A DNA stretch of 64,000 nt from Idiomarina xiamenensis 10-D-4 (GTDB lineage Bacteria > Pseudomonadota > Gammaproteobacteria > Enterobacterales > Alteromonadaceae): the NCBI RefSeq assembly GCF_000299895.1, contig NZ_AMRG01000006.1, positions 91,302 through 155,301 of the forward strand. Reading direction: 5' to 3'. Both the position numbers and the translations under genes were made by a program. Every line of letters begins with the position of its first letter. Positions within the stretch are counted from its first letter, which is position 1. Below the pieces are notes generated by a model. It did not search any database and was not told where the DNA came from. It saw nothing but the letters and a program-made list of their open reading frames with translations. This document shows, in pieces, positions 56,401 through 64,000 of the stretch.

Positions 56401-56615
56401 AAACCTGAGCTGGCGAAAGAGCCTGATTCGTTAGTTGAGACAACAGAACGCGTGCCAGACGGCTCGTGAACGATGACAACGCGAGCGTTAGCGGCAGTTT
56501 GGCCTGCTGCTGTGACCACGTTACCACGGATAGCCGACGAGGTTTCCTGTGCAAAGGCAGCTTGGCTAACGCCTAATGCCAATGTAATGGAAAGCGCGAG
56601 ATGCTTGATTTTCAT
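53421..56615 (-). CDS. Oar-like TonB-dependent outer membrane receptor
   Basis: This is a 1064-residue protein. Signal peptide KHLALSITLALGVSQAAFA is cleaved after AFA. Residues about 30-115 are a carboxypeptidase regulatory-like (beta-sandwich) domain: SAIRGNVVTAAGQTAANARV. A plug domain about 120-250 includes NAPTFNRDLKEVARMNPYVN, and a long beta barrel ends with the aromatic KLGLRYTF. Such Oar-like receptors import oligomers, peptides or other large substrates with TonB energy. Start is ATG 56615 with AGGTGA 8 bases upstream. No TonB partner or substrate enzyme is adjacent. The 255 bases upstream hold no recognised element. Confidence 0.9.
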   Translation of the reverse strand: MKIKHLALSITLALGVSQAAFAQETSSAIRGNVVTAAGQTAANARVVIVHEPSGTRSVVSTNESGSFASSGLRVGGPYTITITGENGTKTYKDVYLSVGDALRLNAQLEAEQVERIAVTGTAVIGADNNGSSSYYGAEDISNAPTFNRDLKEVARMNPYVNLLSGAEAPLSIGGANPRYNSITIDGVGVNDDFGLNGNGYPTQRSPISLDAIEQVAVDVAPFDASEGGFSGGRINAVTKSGTNEFHGSLTYERMSDAWAGTPENPDTGEEVPLDFERDTYSIALGGPIIKDKLFFFVNYENSKEPAQIQYGPAGAGAANDSKVTQEEYARIKEIGERVYGIDIGNWDTPVDTENKNLLVKLDWNVNYDHRVSFTYNKTEGNNLRNMSDRNYTLQLDTNWYDYTQNMDLYRASLFSDWTANLSSEIYVSRKEVESISGLKTTAYGDIEVDTAEGTLNFGPDYNRHANQLSNETTKIGARFNYLAGDHEIKFGGEYETTDVFNIFVRNSLGSWQFASIDDFENRVASAINDQPLRYENAYTNVASDAAADFSLGMMNLYVQDNWYLNESMELGLGLRYERYLVSDKPTLNENFVERYGFSNQENLDGLDIFLPRIDFKWFATSDLTVRAGLGRFSGGRPNVWISNSFSNDGYTLVQPNLGDVYNVDPNFTETEIDGDTYREIRNVDLKNIPSSVLDTMVPGDGDTNVIDPNYKMPSDWIARVGADYRFDIPGVGENFVATGEIMRKWMTNNSGWVDISRCVSGQTAAGVNVYEPCDADAPRGHYDLMLTNENQDGKAWIYTLSLSKNWDNGLSMYGAYTHQDIEEGNPGTSSTATSNYQYNIVRDRNQSLIGTADYEVEHSFKIALGYSTEFFDGYASKFNLFFQRRSGTHFSYVMGESVNRTGYGSLGDQSTFGGAAYLPYIPTGPNDPFLSPESSLSYEQIMENVRAAGLEGYAGGFAPKGTGTSPWVNSLDFQFQQEIPGFMEGHKGMFYFTINNLLNLIDSSKGDVLRQQYTNQALVGFDGLDSEGRYIYAEPRYGFSNDNWSIFEAEESTWRVKLGLRYTF

Positions 56616-56882
56616 ATCGATCTTCACCTGGGTTATTGTAGGTTGTTAACTAAAATCCATCTAATTTCACTGGGTCCATTAAAATGCGGTTATAAGGCAC
56701 TTCATCCAGTTTGGAGCTCAGATTAACTGACTAATGTGACAAAATTCTTACGCGAGCAACAAGAATCAGAACTTTTTTCGTTTTGAGCTGTCTTAGGCGC
56801 CTGTCATATTAGTTTAACATGATGATGATTAATTACGCACTACTCGTAGGGAATTTTTGCCCAGGTGATGAGCATCGCCTTG

Positions 56883-57782
56883 CTACATGCGGTGCTTGGA
56901 ATAATTTAGTGAACTGCCTAAGCGTTCACCTAAAAAATCAACGAGCAATCTAACTTTAGCGGCAAGATGGCGGTTTTCTGGGTATACCGCCCAAATCCCT
57001 TCGTCGCTAGGACGATAATCGCTTAAGACTTCGACCAATTCGCCGCTGGCTAAATCGTCGTTGACATAATAGTCCGGTAGTTGCGCAATCCCCAACCCTC
57101 TTTTCACCGCATCTAGCATCGCCACACCGGTATTGACTTGTACCCGTCCGCGCACGCGCCATTCACGTAACTGACCACGTTCTTGTAGACGCCAATGGTC
57201 CATACTGCCGCGCAAGCATTGATGCTGAGCCAGTTCAGCGATACTTTGCGGTTGCCCTTGCCAAGCCACGTATGTCGGCGCCGCAACTAAATATTGACGG
57301 CGGTCGGTCAAACGTTTCGCCATCAGATTCGAATCCGCCAGACGCCCTAAACGAATGGCTAGGTCGATACGGGATTCGATCAAATCGAGTTGTTTATTGG
57401 TCAAACGAAAATCCAGCTCCAGCTCGGGATAAAGCAGCAAGAACTCATGTAAAATCGGCGCAATACGCGTTTCACCGTAGTAAATCGGCGCGGTCACCAC
57501 CAACTTACCGGCCGGTCGATCATGCAATTGCGTCACTGCACGATTGGCTTCATCTAAACCATCGACCAATTGCTGACAGTGCTGCAAATACAGTTGCCCT
57601 GCTTCGGTCACACTAACTTTGCGGGTTGAACGGTATAGCAATTTGAGTTGTAGGCGCTGCTCTAAGGCGGCAATATTGCGACTTACCTGAGCCACTGATA
57701 AGTCGAGTAAATGGGCGGTTTCGGTGAAGCTTTGCGTTTGTGCGACCGAGACAAACTCGCTGATGCCTTGCCAGATCTTCAT
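56883..57782 (-). CDS. LysR-family regulator next to frmA
   Basis: This is a 299-residue transcription regulator. The N-terminal winged helix-turn-helix has FTETAHLLDLSVAQVSRNIA followed by ALEQRLQLKLLYRST. The periplasmic-binding-like effector domain covers about 90-290 (GKLVVTAPIYYGE, DLAIRLGRLADSNL). Being divergent from frmA with 143 bases between, it is the probable regulator of formaldehyde detoxification, like LysR-type regulators found beside adhC. The start has no obvious ribosome binding site. A candidate operator repeat starts 9 bases upstream of its ATG. Confidence 0.9.
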   Translation of the reverse strand: MKIWQGISEFVSVAQTQSFTETAHLLDLSVAQVSRNIAALEQRLQLKLLYRSTRKVSVTEAGQLYLQHCQQLVDGLDEANRAVTQLHDRPAGKLVVTAPIYYGETRIAPILHEFLLLYPELELDFRLTNKQLDLIESRIDLAIRLGRLADSNLMAKRLTDRRQYLVAAPTYVAWQGQPQSIAELAQHQCLRGSMDHWRLQERGQLREWRVRGRVQVNTGVAMLDAVKRGLGIAQLPDYYVNDDLASGELVEVLSDYRPSDEGIWAVYPENRHLAAKVRLLVDFLGERLGSSLNYSKHRM

Positions 57783-57790
57783 TGTTGCAT

Positions 57791-57843
57791 ATATGAAAAA
57801 GTCATTTTTAATTTCGGCAGATTATCATGCATATGGAAAAAGT
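57791..57843. promoter_or_regulatory. Direct-repeat operator candidate between lysR and frmA
   Basis: Two near-identical elements, ATATGAAAAAGT (57791-57802) and ATATGGAAAAAGT (57831-57843), are about 40 bases apart, four helical turns. A TATAGT -10-like hexamer for frmA lies at 57855-57860, just after the second copy. The layout fits a LysR-type regulator binding both sites. Confidence 0.45.
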
Positions 57844-57907
57844 TAAAATGTCGCTATAGTTAATGACAATTAATCACTTTCGACCGCTCAACGACGCTTG
57901 AGCCTAA

Positions 57908-59050
<1,143 letters not shown>

Positions 59051-59059
59051 GTGACCGTG

Positions 59060-59914
59060 ATGCAATTACAGCAATTAACGCTAGCCAATGAGCAACGTTG
59101 CTTCGCTGGTCGGCAACTGCGCTTTCAGCACCGCTCGACGGTGCTGAATTGCGACATGCAGTTTTCGGTATTCTTACCACCGCAAGCCGAACATGAAGCG
59201 GTACCAGCGTTATATTGGTTATCGGGTTTGACTTGCACCGATGAGAATTTTTCCAGCAAAGCTGGCGCACAGCGTGTCGCGGCAGAACTCGGCATCGCCT
59301 TGATCATTCCCGACACTAGCCCACGCGGCGACGACGTCGCCGACGACCCGGACGGCGCTTACGATTTTGGTTTGGGGGCTGGCTTTTATGTCAATGCGAC
59401 GCAGCAGCCATACGCCAAGCATTATCAGATGTACGACTATATCGTTGATGAATTACCACAGTTGGTCGAAGCCGAGTTACCGGTCAGTCAAACTAAATCG
59501 ATCAGCGGTCACTCAATGGGCGGTCATGGTGCGCTGGTCATCGGTTTGCGTAACAGCGAACGTTATCGCTCGATTTCGGCATTTTCACCAATTTGTCAGC
59601 CGACGGCGTGCCCATGGGGTAAAAAAGCTTTTCAGGGTTATTTAGGCGATGATCAACAGCTGTGGCGTGATTATGATGCCAGCCTACTGTTGGCGGCAGC
59701 CGAGCGGGTTTTACCGATTCGAGTCGATCAGGGCGACGCCGATAACTTTTATCCAGAACAGCTACGCACCGATGCCTTACAAGCTGCTAACGATAAACGT
59801 CAGGCGGGAGCCGATATTCGCCTGCAAGCGGGCTACGACCATAGCTATTATTTTATTGCCAGCTTTATCGAAGCGCACTTACGTTTTCATGCGCAATACT
59901 TGCTAGCCAAGTAA
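59060..59914 (+). CDS. fghA: S-formylglutathione hydrolase
   Basis: This is a 284-residue serine esterase that releases formate and glutathione. Motifs are YWLSGLTCTDENFSSKAG, PDTSPRGDDVADD and the nucleophile elbow SGHSMGGHGAL. I start at the ATG at 59060 with AGGTGA 5 bases before it; a GTG at 59051 is also possible. A strong terminator follows the gene. It depends on glutathione made by gshA, also in the window. Confidence 0.97.
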   Translation: MQLQQLTLANEQRCFAGRQLRFQHRSTVLNCDMQFSVFLPPQAEHEAVPALYWLSGLTCTDENFSSKAGAQRVAAELGIALIIPDTSPRGDDVADDPDGAYDFGLGAGFYVNATQQPYAKHYQMYDYIVDELPQLVEAELPVSQTKSISGHSMGGHGALVIGLRNSERYRSISAFSPICQPTACPWGKKAFQGYLGDDQQLWRDYDASLLLAAAERVLPIRVDQGDADNFYPEQLRTDALQAANDKRQAGADIRLQAGYDHSYYFIASFIEAHLRFHAQYLLAK

Positions 59915-59933
59915 TCGATAATGATTGCAGTTA

Positions 59934-59961
59934 AACGCGACCCGCTGGTCGCGTTTTTTTT
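59934..59961 (+). terminator. Terminator of frmA-fghA
   Basis: The perfect 9-bp stem AACGCGACC/GGTCGCGTT (59934-59942 and 59947-59955) has a CGCT loop and runs into a T-tract to 59961. Confidence 0.92.
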
Positions 59962-59965
59962 ATGC

Positions 59966-60403
59966 TTATAAGGCTTTTTTTAAAAAGTAACAGCTATGCC
60001 CAGGCGGCATATCATCTAGCTGACCAAACACTTGATAGCCCTGCTTTTTATAAAAACCTAAGGCCTGAAAGCTGGCCGTTTCTAAATACCCATTGCTGGC
60101 TTGTAAATGTTCTTTGGCGTGCTGCTCAAGACGTTTAAGTAAATCACTAGCAATGCCCTGCCCGCGCAATTCGGCACCGACCCATAACCACTCGACATGC
60201 AACCAAGCAAAGGTAATACGCCCGTAAACACCGCCTAGTACACGTCCGTCCTCGGCTCGCACAAAACAAGCCAGTTCTTGTCGAGGCCAGCTGCCTGCTT
60301 GCTCATCGTTGTACTGACGCAAACCACGTCTCAGTTGCTCTAAATCGCTCTGTTGCGGTTCGCCAACCACGTCAATTTGCCAGTCCCGAGGCGTTGTTAC
60401 CAT
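59966..60403 (-). CDS. GNAT-family N-acetyltransferase
   Basis: This is a protein of about 145 residues with the acetyl-CoA fold. The signature LWVGAELRGQGIASDLLKRL contains the Q/R-x-x-G-x-G/A pyrophosphate loop (RGQGIA), and the C-terminal YLETASFQALGFYKKQGYQV is typical. The open frame extends upstream to 60487, but the ATG at 60403 has GGAG 7 bases before it and fits best. The ATG at 60409 is too close to that site. The substrate is not known. It is a single gene converging with fghA. Confidence 0.85.
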   Translation of the reverse strand: MVTTPRDWQIDVVGEPQQSDLEQLRRGLRQYNDEQAGSWPRQELACFVRAEDGRVLGGVYGRITFAWLHVEWLWVGAELRGQGIASDLLKRLEQHAKEHLQASNGYLETASFQALGFYKKQGYQVFGQLDDMPPGHSCYFLKKAL

Positions 60404-60578
60404 ACTCATTCTCCGCTCGACCTCACTCAAATAAAACGACAACAGTGATCGTATCGTTATCGCGCAGTGTATCACGATAACAACCATTCGCCGCTGGTCG
60501 ACTCCGCATTTTCACCAGCAAGGTCTACACTATGACTGTGTGATAAAGATAGCAGCCGCAAGGCGAAGGACGACGATA

Positions 60579-61502
60579 ATGAAGTTATTGATGACAGGTG
60601 GCACCGGTCTTATTGGGCGAGCCTTAATTGAACGTCTACAACATCAATATGAGGTACACGTGCTGAGCCGCAATAAAACCCGGGCTTACCAAAAACTGGG
60701 GCACGCGGTGCATGTTTGGGAGGACTTCACAGAGCTCCCCGATATGAGTGAATTTGACGCCGTTATCAACTTACAAGGCGAGCCCATCGCGGATAAACGC
60801 TGGAGCGATAAACAAAAACAAGTGATTGAAAGCAGCCGCTGGCAAATCACCGAACAACTCAGCCAAGCCATTCAGCACGCGCCTCAGCCACCGAAGGTGT
60901 TTATCAGCGGTTCGGCTATTGGCTATTATGGCAGCGAGGCGGGCCCAGCGAGTCGTCATCTAGACGAACAAAGTGCGCCATTATGCCGTGACAGCGACAA
61001 CGACTTCGCCCACCAATTATGCCAAACCTGGGAACAACTGGCCTTATCGGCCGACAGCGACAAGACGCGGGTCTGCGTACTTCGCACAGCGGTGGTACTG
61101 GCTGCCAAAGGTGGTGCCTTAGAAAAGATGAAACTGCCCTACCAGCTCGGTCTAGGTGGGCCATTAGGCGATGGTTTGCAGCCATTTTCCTGGATCCACA
61201 TCGACGATATGGTCGGTATCATTCTATATCTACTAGAAAACCCTAGCTGTCGCGGTGCTTTTAATGCATCAGCGCCCAACCCATTGCCACAATATGAATT
61301 TAGTGCGGCGTTAGCCAAAGCGCTACACAGGCCTCATCTGATGCGTGTACCAGCGTTCATACTTCGTGCCGCGCTAGGCGAAATGAGCGAGATGCTGTTA
61401 CGCGGTCAAGCGGTGATACCCGCTGCCATTCAACAAGCCGGTTACCGTTTTCGTTATGAAACCGTAGACAGCGCATTAAAAGCACTGTTTCATCGATCAT
61501 AA
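60579..61502 (+). CDS. yfcH: TIGR01777-family epimerase (YfcH-like SDR)
   Basis: This is a 307-residue extended short-chain dehydrogenase-like protein. It begins MKLLMTGGTGLIGRALIERL (NAD(P)-binding GxxGxxG) and contains DAVINLQGEPIADKRWSDKQ and SGSAIGYYGSE. The C-terminal DUF1731-like region has RVPAFILRAALGEMSEMLLR followed by GQAVIPAAIQQAGYRF. The family is nucleotide-diphosphate-sugar epimerase-like, with no proven substrate. The ATG at 60579 has AAGGA upstream. A longer frame from 60540 is not needed. Confidence 0.92.
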   Translation: MKLLMTGGTGLIGRALIERLQHQYEVHVLSRNKTRAYQKLGHAVHVWEDFTELPDMSEFDAVINLQGEPIADKRWSDKQKQVIESSRWQITEQLSQAIQHAPQPPKVFISGSAIGYYGSEAGPASRHLDEQSAPLCRDSDNDFAHQLCQTWEQLALSADSDKTRVCVLRTAVVLAAKGGALEKMKLPYQLGLGGPLGDGLQPFSWIHIDDMVGIILYLLENPSCRGAFNASAPNPLPQYEFSAALAKALHRPHLMRVPAFILRAALGEMSEMLLRGQAVIPAAIQQAGYRFRYETVDSALKALFHRS

Positions 61503-61535
61503 CGGCCACCTACTAGTATGACTTAGGTGGCCGTT
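61501..61535. terminator. Hairpin between convergent genes, no U-run
   Basis: A perfect 11-bp inverted repeat AACGGCCACCT/AGGTGGCCGTT (61501-61511 and 61525-61535) directly follows the yfcH-like stop codon. There is no T-tract, so it might slow RNA polymerase or protect 3' ends rather than terminate. Confidence 0.4.
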
Positions 61536-61557
61536 GTCGCTGCTGTCAGCGCTATAA

Positions 61558-64000
61558 CTAGCTGAGTTTTCGGATCAACAGTGCCGTATTGCGCTTCAAT
61601 AAACGTCGACAAGATAGCTGCCCCAACGCGGTCACTACGATAGCGCCGGCCAGCGGCCCAACCAACCAAAAACGCCAGTGCCAAACCGCCGACATCTCAA
61701 ACACTTGTGTTTGCAAAATATACAGCGATAGCTCCATGGCTAAGGTCGCAATTAAGCCACTGATAGCCCCTAACACCAAAAACTCGTAACTGACTGCGCG
61801 ACTGAGTAACTTACCCGGCGCCCCCAACGTTCGTAAAATGACCAACTCACGCTGGCGTTCCTCCATGGTTGCCTGTACCTGCGCCACCAACACTAACGCA
61901 CCAGCCACTAACACCAATACCATGACAAACAGGATCGCCAGCGACACTTGCTCGATCACTTCACGTAGCTGGTCGATAATCGCATCCAGATCGATCAACG
62001 ATACTTGCGGGAAATCACGGAAAATCTGATACAACTCCGACTTTCGTTCACTGCCTAAGTAAAAACTGGCGATATAAGTCGCAGGAAAATCGGCCAACGT
62101 GGAGGTATTAAAAATCATGTAGAAGTTCGGTTGCAGCGAGTTCCAGTTCACTTTTCGAATGCTGGTCACCGGCACCGAGAACACTTCACCACCAATATCA
62201 AAAGTCAGCTGATCACCCACTTTGATAGCCATTTTATCCGCCACCCGCGATTCTACCGAGACTTGTGCCGTCGCAGTGTCGGCATGCCATGCGCCGTTAC
62301 GAATATCATTATTGGGCGGCAGTTGGTCGCGCCAAGTTAAGGATAACTCGCGGCCAAAGCCAACACGTCGGCCATCAACAATGTCACCCTCGTCACGACT
62401 TTCTTTAGACACGTCGTCGACCAGCCGCTCCTCGTTGATCATGGTTAACCGTCCCGGCACAATCGGATACAAGTCGGTCGCTTCAATACCATTATTGGCA
62501 AAGGTTTCACGCAGGTCGGCAACGCGCTCTTGCGGCACATTGACGACAAAATAGTTAGGTGCATCGGCTGGTAGTTGATCCTGCCAATCGGCTAATAACT
62601 CGTTGCGCATCGCCAATACCAATAACAGCAACATAATAGCGGTCGAAAAGCTGATCATCTGCACGCTGTTAGCATTAGCGCGACGTTGTAAACCGGCCAT
62701 CGCTAAACGCCAACTGCTGCCGGCTTGCATACCCGCGCGCCGACCCGCACGAATAAATAATCGTCCAACCAACAACAACACGATGGCGGCACCGCCACCT
62801 CCGGCAAAAATGGCCGATGACAATAACCATTGCTGGCTATAAGCCACCATCAGGCCGTAGATAGTCGCTCCGCACAGTAACCAGTGCAGCCAGCGAATAC
62901 TATCATTACCGGTTAAGGTACGATGCAACACTCGCAGCGGCGGAATACTGATCAGCCGTAGCAACGGATACAGGGTAAACATCAACGCACTGATCAGACC
63001 CGTACCAGCGGCTAAAGCGTAGGGCTGCCAACCAGCCGCGGGTAGTGCTTGTCCTAAGCGCGTAGCAACAATTTCGATGACTTGCCATTGCAGCAGCCAG
63101 CCAATACCAATACCGATGGCGATACTCAACAACGTCAACAGCATTAAGTGCAAGATAAAGATACGTTGAATTTGCGCTTTACTGCCGCCGAGTGTTTTTA
63201 TGATCGCGACCACATCATAGTTACGTTGGCAATAGCGCTGCGCTGCCACCGCCACCGCGGTCGCCGCTAACACCACACCAAGCAGACTGGCGAGTAACAT
63301 AAAACGTTCGGCACGTTGCAGTGAACGCGCCAGCGGCGAACCGCCGTCTTCGATGCTACGCCAACTGTGGGTATCGTCGTTCAGTTGCGGCAGCAACCAT
63401 TCTTCGTATGCCGTCAGTGCATCGCTACCACCGGCAAATAAAATGTTGTAACGCACACGACTACCCGGCTGTATTAAACCGGTTTTAGCCAGTTCGCTGT
63501 GATTGATCAACACATTGGGACTATCGGTGAATACCGAAAAACCGACGTCCGGCTCATAAGTCACCACCTTGGTTACAGTAAAACTGCTATCGCCGATATC
63601 AATTTGTTCACCCATTTCTAGCTGTAGTGCCTGAAATAGCTGCGACGCGACCCAAGCTTCGCCAGCCGCGGGGATGGCGTGAGTGACTTGACCCTTGCCG
63701 AAAGGTTGCTCAGCCACTTCCAGTTCACCACGCAACGGATAGCCTTCGCTGACGGCTTTAACATCGACCAGTGTCAGTTGATCGCCAGCAAAAGCCATCG
63801 AGTTAAAAACCACTCGTCGTGCGCTTTTTAAACCACGTCGCTGAGCTTCGTCTAGCCACGCTTGTGGCACATCGCGACGCGAACTTAATACGCGGTCGGC
63901 GGCTAAGAACTCGGCGCTACGACTCAATAATCCCGATTGTAAGCGCTCGCTGAACATCGATAACGACAACACCGCCGCTACCGATAGCGTAATGGCTGGG
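61558..64000 (-). CDS. ybbP: YbbP-type FtsX-family ABC transporter permease (5' end cut by window edge)
   Basis: This is a long permease, open to the right edge of the window, so its N-terminus lies beyond base 64000; at least 814 codons are present. The frame runs through SVAAVLSLSMFSERLQSGLL, SAEFLAADRVLSSRRDVPQAW, VAAQRYCQRNYDVVAIIKTL (FtsX cytoplasmic loop), and ends in another FtsX domain, QRELVILRTLGAPGKLLSRA. It aligns with E. coli YbbP (two FtsX domains, about ten helices) almost end to end. The ATPase YbbA is expected just upstream, outside the window. Confidence 0.93.
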   Translation of the reverse strand, partial: PAITLSVAAVLSLSMFSERLQSGLLSRSAEFLAADRVLSSRRDVPQAWLDEAQRRGLKSARRVVFNSMAFAGDQLTLVDVKAVSEGYPLRGELEVAEQPFGKGQVTHAIPAAGEAWVASQLFQALQLEMGEQIDIGDSSFTVTKVVTYEPDVGFSVFTDSPNVLINHSELAKTGLIQPGSRVRYNILFAGGSDALTAYEEWLLPQLNDDTHSWRSIEDGGSPLARSLQRAERFMLLASLLGVVLAATAVAVAAQRYCQRNYDVVAIIKTLGGSKAQIQRIFILHLMLLTLLSIAIGIGIGWLLQWQVIEIVATRLGQALPAAGWQPYALAAGTGLISALMFTLYPLLRLISIPPLRVLHRTLTGNDSIRWLHWLLCGATIYGLMVAYSQQWLLSSAIFAGGGGAAIVLLLVGRLFIRAGRRAGMQAGSSWRLAMAGLQRRANANSVQMISFSTAIMLLLLVLAMRNELLADWQDQLPADAPNYFVVNVPQERVADLRETFANNGIEATDLYPIVPGRLTMINEERLVDDVSKESRDEGDIVDGRRVGFGRELSLTWRDQLPPNNDIRNGAWHADTATAQVSVESRVADKMAIKVGDQLTFDIGGEVFSVPVTSIRKVNWNSLQPNFYMIFNTSTLADFPATYIASFYLGSERKSELYQIFRDFPQVSLIDLDAIIDQLREVIEQVSLAILFVMVLVLVAGALVLVAQVQATMEERQRELVILRTLGAPGKLLSRAVSYEFLVLGAISGLIATLAMELSLYILQTQVFEMSAVWHWRFWLVGPLAGAIVVTALGQLSCRRLLKRNTALLIRKLS

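Overview
The window is a continuous stretch of bacterial chromosome of intermediate base composition, densely coded on both strands. I see no insertion sequence, prophage, CRISPR array or rRNA. Gene content and order point to a marine-type gammaproteobacterium of the Alteromonadales/Idiomarinaceae kind. The evidence is an E. coli-like alaS-csrA-tRNA-Ser(GCU)-tRNA-Arg(ACG) block, the rpsP-rimM-trmD-rplS operon next to ffh, a trpL-E-G-D-CF-B-A operon flanked by yci genes, a sodium-pump oxaloacetate decarboxylase, and an Oar-like TonB receptor. The genus is inference.

Layout. 1-91 is the start of cysB, running off the left edge. 249-6794 is a signalling neighbourhood: a TPR protein with a receiver-like domain coupled to a small soluble histidine kinase, an unknown membrane-anchored protein, a YciH/SUI1 protein, a receiver-PP2C-HATPase fusion with its STAS partner, and a double receiver. 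Three of its four receiver domains have lost residues normally needed for phosphorylation. 6865-11240 holds two coupled secreted amidohydrolases carrying three amidohydrolase domains, only one with an obvious metal-binding motif. 11459-14854 has cytochrome c', cytochrome b561, a lone receiver, tyrA and a J-domain protein. 14994-18393 is the L19/TrmD/RimM/S16 operon and ffh; 18539-20748 holds ypjD-like and yfjD-like membrane genes. 20787-23189 has a lipoprotein lytic transglycosylase and gshA, with a plus-strand terminator between them that suggests an unlisted small transcript.

23348-29355 contains a hybrid sensor kinase translationally coupled to a 57-residue membrane protein, converging on the oadGAB operon. 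29478-33611 carries three tRNAs, csrA, a frameshifted alaS and recX; recA is not next to recX. 33772-38333 has a SIMPL lipoprotein, a YcbL-like hydrolase, a TPR-GGDEF diguanylate cyclase and agmatine deiminase. 38330-42311 is rluB-scpB-scpA-yciO-rnm on the minus strand. 42464-44738 holds glutamate dehydrogenase and a branched-chain aminotransferase.

44754-51679 is the tryptophan operon with a textbook promoter, a leader peptide containing three consecutive Trp codons, and an attenuator. All structural genes are tightly coupled, but trpCF is broken by a frameshift. 51833-53239 has yciB, yciI and a DUF1905/YdeI protein. 53421-56615 is the TonB-dependent receptor. 56883-59914 is a LysR regulator divergent from the frmA-fghA formaldehyde detoxification pair. 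The right end has a GNAT acetyltransferase, a TIGR01777 epimerase and a ybbP-type permease that runs off the edge.

Most of the window is housekeeping. The parts best worth a second look are the degenerate-receiver signalling cluster, the degenerate amidohydrolase pair, the two frameshifts, the putative small RNA at about 21440-21545, and the coupled 57-residue membrane protein. No intergenic gap exceeds 300 bases.
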